A stretch of 64,000 bases of DNA from positions 4,526,001 to 4,590,000 of the forward strand of contig NZ_AP019777.1 in the NCBI RefSeq assembly GCF_019669905.1. Direction: 5' to 3'. The translations under genes and the position numbers were made by a program. Under the pieces are notes generated by a model. It was not told the origin of the DNA. It saw only the letters and a program-made list of their open reading frames with translations, and searched no databases. Source of the stretch: Methylomonas koyamae (GTDB taxonomy: Bacteria; Pseudomonadota; Gammaproteobacteria; Methylococcales; Methylomonadaceae). This document shows, piece after piece, positions 45,399 through 54,548 of this stretch (positions are counted from its first letter, which is position 1; each line of letters begins with the position of its first letter).

Positions 45399-45983
45399 AT
45401 GCACGAATTAGAAACCTTCAAGCTGATCGAGCGGATCAGCGCACTGTTGCGTTCCGAAGAACGCCGAAAATACGCAACCATCGGCTTACAACCGGTTCAC
45501 GGCCAGGTCCTGGAATACTTGGCCCGCTGCAATCGCTACAGCAACACGCACGCGGCGGTTGCCGAATATCTGGGCCTGACCAAGGGCACCGTGTCGCAAA
45601 GCATCCAAGTTCTGGAACGCAAACAGTATCTGGAAAAATCGGTCGACACGCTGGACGGCCGCATCTTCCATTTAACCCTGACCGCCGCCGGCAAACGCTT
45701 GATCGACGAATTGAAACCGTTGGACATCTTCAAGCAAGCCGAATCGCGCATCAGCCGCCAGGAAGTGGACAGCGTCGGCGAGGCTTTGCAAAATGCGCTA
45801 GGCTTATTGCAAAAGGTCAACCAATCCAAAAGTTTCGGTTTATGCCGTTCCTGCCATTATTTCCAAGTGGAACAGCACCATTACCAGTGCGGCTTGACCG
45901 AACAACCGTTGGACCGCGATGATACCGACAAGATTTGCCGAGACCACTTACCGACACCCAACCCCTTCATAGACCGAGAGTAA
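45399..45983 (+). CDS. MarR-family regulator with C-terminal four-cysteine motif
   Basis: The 194-residue protein has a winged helix (about residues 25-110) with VAEYLGLTKGTVSQSIQVLERKQYL and DTLDGRIFHLTLTAAG, normal for MarR. The C-terminal 50 residues add Cys149, Cys152, Cys164 and Cys180 in LCRSCHYF, YQCGL and KICRDH. This arrangement could hold zinc or an iron-sulphur cluster, so it may sense metal or redox state. The start is the ATG at 45399; an upstream in-frame codon at 45369 would read through the palindrome and is rejected. Targets are unknown. The ubiK gene lies five bases downstream. Confidence 0.85.
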   Translation: MHELETFKLIERISALLRSEERRKYATIGLQPVHGQVLEYLARCNRYSNTHAAVAEYLGLTKGTVSQSIQVLERKQYLEKSVDTLDGRIFHLTLTAAGKRLIDELKPLDIFKQAESRISRQEVDSVGEALQNALGLLQKVNQSKSFGLCRSCHYFQVEQHHYQCGLTEQPLDRDDTDKICRDHLPTPNPFIDRE

Positions 45984-45988
45984 TTACC

Positions 45989-46240
45989 ATGTTCGATCCC
46001 AAAGCCATTGATAACTTAGCCGAGCGTATCGCCGGCGCCATTCCACCCGGCCTGACCCATCTGAAGGACGACGTCGAAAAAAACGTCCATGCCTTGCTGC
46101 AAAGCGGTTTGGCCAAACTGGATCTGGTCAGCCGCGAAGAGTTCGAAGTGCAAAAAGCCGTGTTGGCCAAAACCCGCGCCCGCCTGGAAGAATTGGAAAC
46201 ACGCGTCGCCGCACTGGAACAGCGCCTGTTGCAAGAATAA
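45989..46240 (+). CDS. ubiK: Ubiquinone biosynthesis accessory factor UbiK
   Basis: The 83-residue protein belongs to the BMFP/YqiC family. UbiK helps aerobic ubiquinone synthesis, probably by linking the Ubi complex to lipids. It shows the family start MFDPKAIDNLAERI, a conserved VEKNVHALLQSGLAKLDLVSREEFEVQ, and a C-terminal coiled coil ending LETRVAALEQRLLQ. It lies between the MarR gene and comM, a frequent neighbour of this family. Confidence 0.92.
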   Translation: MFDPKAIDNLAERIAGAIPPGLTHLKDDVEKNVHALLQSGLAKLDLVSREEFEVQKAVLAKTRARLEELETRVAALEQRLLQE

Positions 46241-46243
46241 GTA

Positions 46244-47752
46244 ATGTCGCTGGCCGTGGTTTACAGCCGGGGCCGGTCCGGCATCGATGCGCCGTTGGTT
46301 ACGGTGGAGGTGCATGTCAGCAACGGCCTGCCGGCGCTGAATATGGTCGGCCTGCCGGAAACCGCGGTGAAGGAAAGTAAGGATAGGGTGCGCGGCGCCA
46401 TCGTCAATTCGCATTTCGAATTTCCGATCCAGCGCATCACGGTCAATCTGGCGCCGGCCGACTTGCCCAAGGAAGGCGGCCGTTTCGATCTGGCGATTGC
46501 GCTGGGAATTTTGGCCGCTTCCGGCCAGATCCCGAAAAATGCGCTGGCCGACTACGAATGCATCGGCGAGCTGTCGCTGGGCGGCGAACTGCGGCCGATA
46601 CCCGGCGCCTTGCCGGTGGCGATCCATTGCCGCAACGCCCATAGGCAACTGATTCTGCCAGTTGGCTGCGTCGCCGAGGCGGCTTTAATCAAAGATGCCG
46701 GATTACTGCCGGCCGGGCATTTGCTGGAGGTTTGCGCGCATTTGTCCGGACACAAACCGATCGAACCGCCCATCCCGAACCCAAATAGCGCGACCGCGGC
46801 CTTCAACGTCGACTTCGCCGACGTTCACGGCCAGTACCACGTCAAGCGGGCATTGGAAATTGCCGCCAGCGGCCAACATAATCTGTTGATGCTGGGTCCG
46901 CCCGGCACCGGCAAATCCATGCTAGCGGCGCGGCTGCCGACCATTTTGCCGGAACTGAGCGAACAACAGGCCCAGGAAACCGCCGCCATCGCCTCGATCA
47001 GCGACCACGGCTTGGATATCCAACGCTGGCGGCAACCGCCGTTTCGGGCGCCGCACCATACCGCTTCGGCTGCAGCCTTGGTTGGCGGCGGCAGCAATCC
47101 TAAACCGGGCGAAATCTCGCTATCGCATAACGGCGCGCTGTTTTTGGACGAACTACCCGAATTCGACCGGAAGGTGCTGGAAGTTCTGCGCGAACCGCTG
47201 GAAACCGGCCATATCACGATCTCCCGCGCCAACCGCCAAGCCGATTTCCCGGCCCGATTCCAACTGATCGCGGCGATGAATCCCTGCCCGTGCGGCTATC
47301 TGGGCGACGCTTCCGGCCGCTGCCGCTGCACTTCGGAGCAAGTCGTCCGCTACCGGGCACGCGTCTCCGGGCCGTTGCTGGATCGGATCGATATGCATCT
47401 GGAAGTGCCGAGAGTGTCATTGGAAATGTTGCGCAAAGGCGCGGCGGCAGGCGAGGAACGCAGCGAAACCATCCGCCGCCGAGTAGTCGCGGCCCGACAG
47501 ATCGCCGCCGCCCGCAGCGGCAAACCGAATGCGGCGCTGACCGCCGCCGAAGTCAAAACCATATGCAAACTGACGGACGCCGGCCACCAATTGCTGGAAC
47601 AGGCCATGGAGAAATTCGGCCTGTCGCACCGCGCCTACCACCGCATCCTGAAACTGGCGCGCACCATCGCCGACATGGCCGACGCGCCGGCCATCGAAAT
47701 TCCCCACCTCAGCGAAGCAATCGGTTACCGCAAGCTCGACCGCAACCGCTAG
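46244..47752 (+). CDS. comM: ComM-type Mg-chelatase-like AAA+ ATPase (YifB)
   Basis: The 502-residue protein is of the YifB/ComM type. In Vibrio cholerae ComM is a hexameric helicase that drives branch migration during natural transformation. It has an N-terminal Lon-like domain (about residues 1-180), Walker A GPPGTGKS near residue 220, Walker B GALFLDELPEF, and a magnesium chelatase C-terminal domain. A four-cysteine element, CPCGYLGDASGRCRC, lies near residue 350. Start ATG follows ubiK by three bases. Together with a ComFB-like protein it hints at DNA uptake, but the other competence genes are not in the window. Confidence 0.93.
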   Translation: MSLAVVYSRGRSGIDAPLVTVEVHVSNGLPALNMVGLPETAVKESKDRVRGAIVNSHFEFPIQRITVNLAPADLPKEGGRFDLAIALGILAASGQIPKNALADYECIGELSLGGELRPIPGALPVAIHCRNAHRQLILPVGCVAEAALIKDAGLLPAGHLLEVCAHLSGHKPIEPPIPNPNSATAAFNVDFADVHGQYHVKRALEIAASGQHNLLMLGPPGTGKSMLAARLPTILPELSEQQAQETAAIASISDHGLDIQRWRQPPFRAPHHTASAAALVGGGSNPKPGEISLSHNGALFLDELPEFDRKVLEVLREPLETGHITISRANRQADFPARFQLIAAMNPCPCGYLGDASGRCRCTSEQVVRYRARVSGPLLDRIDMHLEVPRVSLEMLRKGAAAGEERSETIRRRVVAARQIAAARSGKPNAALTAAEVKTICKLTDAGHQLLEQAMEKFGLSHRAYHRILKLARTIADMADAPAIEIPHLSEAIGYRKLDRNR

Positions 47753-47756
47753 CGCC

Positions 47757-50114
47757 TCAATCCTTCAGCAACTGGTCGCGAATCGGCAACTGGCGAATAC
47801 GCTGGCCGGTAGCGGCAAATATCGCATTGCACAAAGCCGGCGCTATCGGCGGCACGCCGGGCTCGCCGACGCCGCCGAGCGGTGCGTCGTATTCCGCCGA
47901 CGGCAACAAATGCACCCGAATTTCGCGCGGCGCATCGTCGATCCGGGTCAATTGGTAGCTGTGGAAATTGTCCTGCACCACCGCGCCGTCCTTGAAGCTG
48001 ATCTCGCCCAGCGTCGCCAAGCTGACGCCCATGATGCAAGCTCCCTCCAATTGCGAGCGGATGCGTTCGGGATTGACTTGCGGCCCGCAATCGACGGCGA
48101 TGTCGACCCGCGGAATGCTGAGTTTACCGCCGGCATCGACGGCAACGTCCACCACCACGGCAACATAGGTGACGAAGCTGTAGTGCGCCGCCAAGCCCAG
48201 TCCGCGCCCGGCCTGGGCTTGGCGGCCCCAGCCGGCCTCGCGGGTGGCGGTGTCGATCACCCGGCGCAAGCGGCCGGTATCCAGCGGATACAAAACCGGC
48301 GATTCGCCCTGGTTCCACACGTCTTTAAGTTCGCGCGGATCGATTTTCCGAGCCGGGCCGATCAGCTCCAACAAAAAATCGCGGTGGTCGCGTCCGGCCG
48401 CAGCGGCCAGTTCGGCGACAAACGATTGAATCGCAAAGGCGCGCGGAATATTGGAAACCGAACGAAACCAGCCGATCCGGGTATGGGCGGCGGCCGGCGG
48501 ATTTTCGATCCGCAAGTTCGCAATCGCGAACGGATTGTTGATCACGCCCATCCCCAATTCCACCGGCATCTGCTGCTTGCTGTCGGGGCCGAAGGTGGAC
48601 GAGATCGACGGCGCCGCGGTGCGGTGCAACCAGGCCACGGCTTTACCGGCGGCATCCAGGCCGGCTTCCAGCCGCTCCAACGACACGGTATGAAAATAAG
48701 AATGGCGCAAGTCGTCTTCACGGGTCCAGGTCATCTTCACCGGCTTGCCGCGCATCGCTTTAGAGAGCAGCGCCGCTTCGATCACGTAGTCCGGCTTGGA
48801 CTTGCGGCCGAACCCACCGCCGAGCAGCGTGACGTGCACCGTGACCTTCTCCACCGGCAATTTCAACCATTTGGCGACGCGCTCGCGGGTCAGTTGCGGC
48901 GCCTGGGTGCAGGTCCAGACTTCGCAGGTGCCGTCGGCGATACGTACCGTCGCGGCCGGCGGCTCCATCGGCGCCTGAGCCAGATGCGGCGCGTAATATT
49001 CGGCGTCCAGGCGTTTGGCCGCGCTTTGCAAAGCGGCATCGACGTCGCCTTCGTTTCGTACCACTTTGCCCGCCGCCCGCGCCGCGGCTTCCAATTCGGC
49101 CTTGTACGCCGCCGAATCGTAAGTGGCGTGCGGACCGTGGTCCCATTCGATCTTCAAGGCCTTACGTCCCTGAATCGCCGCCCAAGTGTTGCGGGCAATC
49201 ACCGCAATCCCGCCCAGCGGATTGAAGTCGGCCGGCAGCGGGCTGCTCGGCAATTCGACGACTTTCACCACGCCCGGTACTCGCAATGCCGCGCTGGCAT
49301 CGTAACTCGCCACCTTGCCGCCCAACACCGGCGGCCGCGCCGCAACGGCGTAAAGCATATCTTTCAAGCGGACGTCGATACCGTATTGCGCCGTGCCGGC
49401 TACGATGTCGCGACCGTCGTACAGGCCTTGCTTGCCCTTGCCGACGTAACGAAACTCCTCTGCGCTTTTCAAACGCAGGCTATCGCGCGCCGGCACCGGC
49501 AATTTCGCGGCGGCTTTGGCCAATACGCCGTAATCCAGTTTGCGGCCGCTGGGTATATGCAACACGGCATGCCGTTCGGCCCGCACTTCACTGACAGCCA
49601 CCCGCCAATGCCGGGCCGCGGCGGTCTCCAGCATCAGTCGGGCGGCAGCGCCAACCCGGCGCATCGGTTGAAAAAAGTGGCGGGTGCTACGCGAACCGTC
49701 GGTATCCTGGTTGCCGTAACGCACCTCATCGCCGGGCGCTTGCACGACCTTGACCCGCTCCCAATCCGCTTCCATCTCGTCGGCGACCACCATCGGCAGG
49801 CTGGTGCGGATGCCCTGGCCCATTTCGGAGCGGTGACAAACGATGGTCACGGTACCGTCGGCGGCGATCGCGACGAATACCAAAGGATTGTCGACCCAGC
49901 CGTGCGGCATCGCATCGGCACCGAATTTCTCGGGTTGAGACGGAGCCGCGGCTTCGTCGGCGCGCAGCACATTCGGCAAACCGACGGCCAGCACAAAACC
50001 GGTCAACGCCAGATCCTTCAAAAATTCGCGGCGGCTGATGTTGGCAATTTCTAGGTCGTTGGCGCCGGCCTGACCGAGACCGAGGTTTTCGCTATGTTGC
50101 GCCGTCCGCTTCAT
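47757..50114 (-). CDS. Molybdenum-dependent aldehyde/isoquinoline oxidoreductase, large subunit, Tat-exported
   Basis: The 785-residue protein has a twin-arginine signal, [20 protein letters not shown], so it is moved folded to the periplasm. The body is a xanthine dehydrogenase-type molybdopterin subunit: [35 protein letters not shown], and the catalytic Glu in [10 protein letters not shown]. It belongs to the two-subunit IorAB-like group that lacks an FAD subunit. Real substrates are aldehydes or N-heterocycles; which one is unknown. The ATG at 50114 has GGAGG nine bases upstream and overlaps the small subunit stop by four bases. Confidence 0.9.
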   Translation of the reverse strand: MKRTAQHSENLGLGQAGANDLEIANISRREFLKDLALTGFVLAVGLPNVLRADEAAAPSQPEKFGADAMPHGWVDNPLVFVAIAADGTVTIVCHRSEMGQGIRTSLPMVVADEMEADWERVKVVQAPGDEVRYGNQDTDGSRSTRHFFQPMRRVGAAARLMLETAAARHWRVAVSEVRAERHAVLHIPSGRKLDYGVLAKAAAKLPVPARDSLRLKSAEEFRYVGKGKQGLYDGRDIVAGTAQYGIDVRLKDMLYAVAARPPVLGGKVASYDASAALRVPGVVKVVELPSSPLPADFNPLGGIAVIARNTWAAIQGRKALKIEWDHGPHATYDSAAYKAELEAAARAAGKVVRNEGDVDAALQSAAKRLDAEYYAPHLAQAPMEPPAATVRIADGTCEVWTCTQAPQLTRERVAKWLKLPVEKVTVHVTLLGGGFGRKSKPDYVIEAALLSKAMRGKPVKMTWTREDDLRHSYFHTVSLERLEAGLDAAGKAVAWLHRTAAPSISSTFGPDSKQQMPVELGMGVINNPFAIANLRIENPPAAAHTRIGWFRSVSNIPRAFAIQSFVAELAAAAGRDHRDFLLELIGPARKIDPRELKDVWNQGESPVLYPLDTGRLRRVIDTATREAGWGRQAQAGRGLGLAAHYSFVTYVAVVVDVAVDAGGKLSIPRVDIAVDCGPQVNPERIRSQLEGACIMGVSLATLGEISFKDGAVVQDNFHSYQLTRIDDAPREIRVHLLPSAEYDAPLGGVGEPGVPPIAPALCNAIFAATGQRIRQLPIRDQLLKD

Positions 50115-50578
50115 GATTTCGCCTCCGCTTGACCGGCCGCCTGTTTGATCGCGGCCCGAATGCGCGGATAGGTGCCGCAGCGGCAAATGTTGCCGCTCAT
50201 GGCTTTATCGATGTCGGCATCGTCGGGTTGCGGCTTTTGTTTCAACAACGCCGTTGCGGCCATGATCTGGCCGGACTGGCAGTAGCCGCATTGCGGCACG
50301 CACAGTTCCAGCCAGGTTTCCTGAACTTTCTTGCCGGTAGCGTCCTGGCCGATGGCTTCGATGGTGACGATGGATTTTCCTTCCGCAGCCGAAATCGGCG
50401 TTACGCAGGCGCGGGCGGGCTGGCCGTCCAAATGTACGGTGCAGGCTCCGCACATGGCGATGCCGCAGCCGAACTTGGTACCGGTCAAGCCCAATTCGTC
50501 GCGTAACAACCACAGTAACGGCGTGTCGGCGGGCAATTGGGTTTTCCGGCGTTTGCCGTTGATGTTGAGTATGGTCAT
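50111..50578 (-). CDS. 2Fe-2S small subunit of molybdenum aldehyde oxidoreductase
   Basis: The 155-residue protein has the two 2Fe-2S clusters of this class. The plant-type cluster reads [16 protein letters not shown], and the second reads [10 protein letters not shown] and [11 protein letters not shown]. It carries electrons from the molybdopterin site, presumably to a membrane cytochrome not encoded here. It has no signal peptide and probably leaves the cytoplasm in complex with the Tat-signal subunit. GGGGAG precedes the ATG. Confidence 0.95.
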   Translation of the reverse strand: MTILNINGKRRKTQLPADTPLLWLLRDELGLTGTKFGCGIAMCGACTVHLDGQPARACVTPISAAEGKSIVTIEAIGQDATGKKVQETWLELCVPQCGYCQSGQIMAATALLKQKPQPDDADIDKAMSGNICRCGTYPRIRAAIKQAAGQAEAKS

Positions 50579-50676
50579 CTGGCACTCCCCTGGTTTATTG
50601 GATGCGGTAACTATCGCGGCTGCGCCGGAATTGGCCGTGGATGTTACACGCCGGTTGGCAGCCGGTAAAGACGGCC

Positions 50677-51471
50677 TCAGGCCGCCGCCGACGGCCGGCT
50701 CAGCGGCAAACCGCTACCGCCGCGGCGCACGGCGACCATTTCGCTGATAATCGACAGAGCGATTTCTTCGGGCAGTTTTGCGGCCAAATCCAAACCGGCC
50801 GGTGCCCTGATCGTCCCCAATTTAGCTTCGGAAAAACCCTCGGCCGCCAGTCGGTCCAACACTAATTTTGCCCTTTTGCGGCTGGAAATCAGGGCGACGT
50901 AACATGCTTCGGAATGCAAAGCTTGGCTCAGCGCATCGTAATCGCCTTTATGGTGGGTAGCGATCACAACGAAATCGCCGGGGCCTGGCTGAAGTTGCTG
51001 GTAGCGGACATCGTCGGTAATCAGCTTGGCGGCGGCCGGGAAGCGGGAGCCGGCCGCTTGCGGGTCGTCGACGATCACATCGAAACCAAGCTGGTAGCCA
51101 AACTCGCACAGGCTCTCGACGATACGGCCATGCCCCATCAGCCATAACCGGGGCTTAGGCACCACCGGCTCCACGTAGACCCGCATCGCGCCGCCGCAAG
51201 GCATGCCGGCGCCGAACACTTCATCGTTCAAATCGATGTCTATCACGCAAGGTTCTCCCGTTTCCAGACAGTCCAGCCCGGCCCGGGCCACCATGGACTG
51301 AGCGCAGCCGCCACCGACCCAACCGGCCAATACCTTGCCATTTTGATCCAACAACGCTTTCGCCGCCGGCTTTGCCGACGACGAGCCCAAAATTTCGGTA
51401 ACGGTGGCCAACACGTAAGGCTGGCGTTGTTCGCGCAACGAAAGTTGCAAATCGAGTATGTCGGGAATCAC
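50677..51471 (-). CDS. xdhC: XdhC-family molybdenum cofactor maturation protein
   Basis: The 264-residue protein matches XdhC/CoxF. These bind molybdopterin and insert the sulphurated cofactor into xanthine dehydrogenase-type enzymes. Visible: [12 protein letters not shown], a Rossmann-like second half, and the C-terminal [23 protein letters not shown]. The start is a GTG. It follows the mocA-like gene by seven bases and lies 98 bases before the small subunit gene, so all four genes form a functional cluster. Confidence 0.9.
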   Translation of the reverse strand: MIPDILDLQLSLREQRQPYVLATVTEILGSSSAKPAAKALLDQNGKVLAGWVGGGCAQSMVARAGLDCLETGEPCVIDIDLNDEVFGAGMPCGGAMRVYVEPVVPKPRLWLMGHGRIVESLCEFGYQLGFDVIVDDPQAAGSRFPAAAKLITDDVRYQQLQPGPGDFVVIATHHKGDYDALSQALHSEACYVALISSRKRAKLVLDRLAAEGFSEAKLGTIRAPAGLDLAAKLPEEIALSIISEMVAVRRGGSGLPLSRPSAAA

Positions 51472-51478
51472 GCAGTTT

Positions 51479-52051
51479 TTAAGTTTGGATTAGATCGTCT
51501 GGAGTATCGATATCGCGCAGAATACCGGGATCGGCGACTTCGACCAATTGCAATTGCGGTCGGTAGCGCTCGATCACGCTTTTCGCACCGTTATCGCCGT
51601 GCAAATCGAGCAAATCGGCAGCCAAGTGCCCGGCAAACCCGACCGGATGGCCGCGCCGGCCTTGCCGGCAGGGTGCGGCGATGGCGGCTCCGTTTCGCAA
51701 TGCGGCCGCCACCGAATCTATGGTTTGCGGCGCAATCCAAGGCATATCCGCCAACGCCACCAACCACGCCTCGGCGTCGGCGCTGGCCGCAACCGCACAT
51801 GCCAAACTGGCGCCCATCCCGTTATCGGCGTCTTCGCAGACGATTACCCGGGCTCCGGCCGCCTCCAGCATCGCGGTCACACCGTTGGCTCCGGGGCGTA
51901 CGACCGCCACCAGCCTGTCCACCGCTTGGGCCAAATTGCGGCAAGCTTGTTCGGCAACCGCAGAACCGTTCGGGAGTCTATAACTGAGCTTATCGCCGCC
52001 AAAACGCCGGCTCGCTCCCGCCGCCAGTAGTATTCCGGTAATTTGCGCCAT
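51479..52051 (-). CDS. MocA-type molybdenum cofactor nucleotidyltransferase
   Basis: The 190-residue protein is an NTP-transferase of the MocA/MobA type, ITGILLAAGASRRFGGDKLSY with GxxGxG-like loop, then LADMPWI and GHPVGF. MocA makes molybdopterin cytosine dinucleotide, the form used by aldehyde oxidases. Link with xdhC and the oxidoreductase genes supports the cytidylyl variant over MobA. The ATG at 52051 is chosen because it gives the normal N-terminus. A terminator lies about 130 bases upstream, belonging to the peroxiredoxin gene. Confidence 0.85.
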   Translation of the reverse strand: MAQITGILLAAGASRRFGGDKLSYRLPNGSAVAEQACRNLAQAVDRLVAVVRPGANGVTAMLEAAGARVIVCEDADNGMGASLACAVAASADAEAWLVALADMPWIAPQTIDSVAAALRNGAAIAAPCRQGRRGHPVGFAGHLAADLLDLHGDNGAKSVIERYRPQLQLVEVADPGILRDIDTPDDLIQT

Positions 52052-52180
52052 CTGCCGCTTAAGGTCGAGTCGAATCACATGCCATTCGCGGCACCTTAGC
52101 ATTGGCTTGGCCGGCAGGCAATATTCCGGCTGGGTCCGCCCTGTGCCAATGGTTTACTGCCTCCGCAAATTTTGCCGGGC

Positions 52181-52213
52181 AAAAAAAAAGGCGTATCGCC
52201 GAAACGATACGCC
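52181..52213 (-). terminator. Intrinsic terminator of the peroxiredoxin gene
   Basis: On the minus strand GGCGTATCG pairs perfectly with CGATACGCC around TTTCGG, and nine T bases follow at once (52181-52189). It lies 24 bases past the stop. This is the clearest intrinsic terminator in the window. Confidence 0.93.
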
Positions 52214-52237
52214 CTGCTTTCCGATGCCGGCTAATGC

Positions 52238-52840
52238 TTACAGTTTGTCAGCATTTTTGCTCAGGTATTCCGCCACACCCGCTGGGTTGGCATTCATACC
52301 GGCGTCGCCTTTGTTCCAACCTGCCGGGCAGACTTCGCCGTGCTCTTCGTGGAATTGCAGCGCATCGACCATACGCAACATCTCGTCGAAGTTACGGCCC
52401 AGCGGCAAATCGTTGACGACTTGGTGGCGCACGACGCCGGATTTGTCGATCAGGAAGCTGCCGCGATAGGCTACGCCGCCTTCGGACTCTACGTCGTAGT
52501 CTTGGGCAATCGTGTGTTTCAGGTCTGCCGCCAGGGTATAGCGGACCGGGCCGATACCGCCTTGGTTGACCGGTGTGTTACGCCAGGCGTTGTGAGTGAA
52601 ATGCGAATCGATGGAAACGCCGATCACTTCGACGCCACGGCTTTTGAATTCGTCGATGCGGTGGTCCAACGCGATCAATTCGCTGGGGCAAACGAAAGTA
52701 AAATCCAGCGGATAGAAGAAAAGTACCGCATATTTGCCGCGTGTCGCTTCAGAAAAGCTGAAAGAGTCAACAATTTGGCCATCGCCCAACACCGCAGGAA
52801 CTGTAAAATCAGGGGCTTGCTTACCTACTAAAACGCTCAT
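52238..52840 (-). CDS. Typical 2-Cys peroxiredoxin (AhpC/Prx1 class)
   Basis: The 200-residue enzyme reduces hydrogen peroxide and organic peroxides with thioredoxin or AhpF. The peroxidatic Cys51 lies in DFTFVCPSE and the resolving Cys171 in GEVCPAGW. The C-terminal YF-type extension is only partly seen. It has its own terminator and a 245-base upstream gap, so it is a single-gene unit. A TGGAGAAAA site precedes the ATG. No OxyR site could be picked out. Confidence 0.95.
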   Translation of the reverse strand: MSVLVGKQAPDFTVPAVLGDGQIVDSFSFSEATRGKYAVLFFYPLDFTFVCPSELIALDHRIDEFKSRGVEVIGVSIDSHFTHNAWRNTPVNQGGIGPVRYTLAADLKHTIAQDYDVESEGGVAYRGSFLIDKSGVVRHQVVNDLPLGRNFDEMLRMVDALQFHEEHGEVCPAGWNKGDAGMNANPAGVAEYLSKNADKL

Positions 52841-53085
52841 CGATTTTTCTCCATATTTATTTATAAAACAGAAGGTTAAGACATTTTTTCCGCCTCTGCG
52901 AGAAGGCTGAATCCTATTCTACACTAAATTAGTTGGTAATCGCCTAATAATCCCCGCAATTTCCGCTTGCAAGACAGTAAATTTCGCGCTAACGTGTAAT
53001 CCACGGCTTACATAAATAACAGACGGTCTGCGTACATTGTTATTCCGACTATGCGGGCTGTTGTCAAACACCTGGTTTACGACGT

Positions 53086-53598
53086 ATGGCAAAAGTAAAA
53101 CACATCACTGAACCCGACGCATTCGGCTTTCAAGTCCGCATCGTCCGCCGCGGCAAAGAAAGCAGCCGTTATTTTTCCCACAAATTGTGGGGCAGCAAAA
53201 CCAAATCGCTGAAGGCGGCCATTACTTGGCGCGACCAGATGTTGGTGGTGCTGAAAGGCAGTAAAACCCGCTTTCTGAAACCGCCGAAGAATAAAACCAC
53301 TACCGGCGTAACCGGCGTTTCCAGAACCATTAAATTCGATCACCGCAAGGACAAAAGCTATCTTTGTTACACGGTGTTCTGGGTCAAAGACGGCAAGTCG
53401 CGCAACAAGACCTTCCAGGTCGGCAATGTCGAAACGGTGACCGCGGACGACGAATTGCATGCCTTCAGAACCGCTCGCCTGTTCCGCAGTTGCTACGAAC
53501 ACGCCATCGACCACGACGCGGAATTCGACGACAGCAAATTCGCCAACTGGAAAAAATTGCGGCTCTACGAAAACGAGATGCTGAACGCGGTCAACTGA
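53086..53598 (+). CDS. AP2-like DNA-binding-fold protein
   Basis: The 170-residue basic protein is not a named family member, but two beta-beta-beta-alpha units are visible. The first (about residues 14-55) reads FQVRIVRRGKESSRYFSH then a helix with KAAITWRDQML. The second (about 72-128) reads TGVTGVSRTIKFDHRKD and YTVFWVKDGKSRNKTFQVG then a helix. This resembles the AP2/ERF fold found in plant regulators and phage or homing endonuclease proteins. DNA binding is therefore likely but unproven. It is monocistronic and converges on nadC. Confidence 0.6.
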   Translation: MAKVKHITEPDAFGFQVRIVRRGKESSRYFSHKLWGSKTKSLKAAITWRDQMLVVLKGSKTRFLKPPKNKTTTGVTGVSRTIKFDHRKDKSYLCYTVFWVKDGKSRNKTFQVGNVETVTADDELHAFRTARLFRSCYEHAIDHDAEFDDSKFANWKKLRLYENEMLNAVN

Positions 53599-53617
53599 CC
53601 GCGCCCGCGAGACTGGA

Positions 53618-54445
53618 TCAGCCGATGCGCATATCGATGCGCATCGACAAATCCACAGCTTTGATATTTTTGGTCAACGCGCCGATCGAGATAAAATCCA
53701 CGCCGGTCTCCGCAATGCTGCGAATGTTGTCCAGCGTAATATTTCCGGACGCCTCCAGTTCGACTCGGCCTCGATTAAGACCCACCGCTTTCACCAAGTC
53801 GGCACGACTGAAGTTGTCCAGCATCACCCGATCGGGTTTTGCCGCCAAGGCCTGTTCGAATTCTTCCAGATTCTCGACCTCCACCTCCACCGGCACGTTT
53901 GCCAGGCTCCTGGCGGCACGCACGGCGTCGGCGATGGAGCCGGCAGCCAGGATATGGTTTTCCTTGATCAAAACGGCGTCGAACAAGCCGATCCGATGGT
54001 TGAAACAACCGCCGCACTGTACCGCGTATTTTTGCGCCAACCGCAATCCCGGCAAGGTTTTACGCGTGTCCAGCACCTTACAGCCAGTACCGGCCACCGC
54101 GTTCGCGTATTCGCGGGCGACGCTGGCTGTCGCCGACAGCGTTTGCAGCAAATTCAGCGCTGTGCGCTCCCCAGTTAACAACGCCCTGGCCGGACCGCTC
54201 AGACGGCACAACACCGCCTCGGCAGCCAGCCAATCGCCGTCGCCGCACTGCCACTCTATCGCCACTTGCAGGTTGAGCCGTTCGAACACGGCATCGAACC
54301 AAGCCGTGCCGCACAACACCATGCCTTCTCGGGTCACAACGGTCGCGCTGGCTTGAATCTGTTCGGGAATGATGTTAGCGGTTAAATCGCCGGCGCCGAT
54401 ATCTTCGGCTAAATAGCGGTCTATCTCTGCGGGGTTGGGTTGCAT
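53618..54445 (-). CDS. nadC: Nicotinate-nucleotide pyrophosphorylase (quinolinate phosphoribosyltransferase)
   Basis: NadC converts quinolinate and PRPP to nicotinate mononucleotide in de novo NAD synthesis. The 275-residue protein shows EDIGAGDLTANIIP, LSGPARALLTGERTALNLLQ, DTRKTLPGLR with QKYAVQCGGC, HRIGLFDAVLIKENH, and the C-terminal EASGNITLDNI. The ATG at 54445 gives the usual start MQPNPAEIDRYL; the in-frame ATG at 54487 adds 14 untypical residues. It is divergent from ampD. Confidence 0.95.
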   Translation of the reverse strand: MQPNPAEIDRYLAEDIGAGDLTANIIPEQIQASATVVTREGMVLCGTAWFDAVFERLNLQVAIEWQCGDGDWLAAEAVLCRLSGPARALLTGERTALNLLQTLSATASVAREYANAVAGTGCKVLDTRKTLPGLRLAQKYAVQCGGCFNHRIGLFDAVLIKENHILAAGSIADAVRAARSLANVPVEVEVENLEEFEQALAAKPDRVMLDNFSRADLVKAVGLNRGRVELEASGNITLDNIRSIAETGVDFISIGALTKNIKAVDLSMRIDMRIG

Positions 54446-54456
54446 GGCACGGTTGA

Positions 54457-54484
54457 TTGTCGGAAACGGTGACAGCATTATAAA
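54457..54484 (+). promoter_or_regulatory. Possible sigma-70 promoter of ampD
   Basis: TTGTCG (54457-54462) and TATAAA (54479-54484) are 16 bases apart. TACAAT further on (54519) is another possible -10. Both lie in the short nadC-ampD gap. Confidence 0.35.
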
Positions 54485-54548
54485 CAAAGCCGGCCGGCCG
54501 CGGCTTATCCGGCCGAGTTACAATGGCGCAATTACCGGAGCGAGAACG

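Noticed and set aside
47910..50054. 714-codon open frame on the plus strand
   Set aside because: It lies wholly opposite the molybdenum oxidoreductase large subunit, whose motifs and operon context are clear. High G+C third positions keep the antisense frame open.
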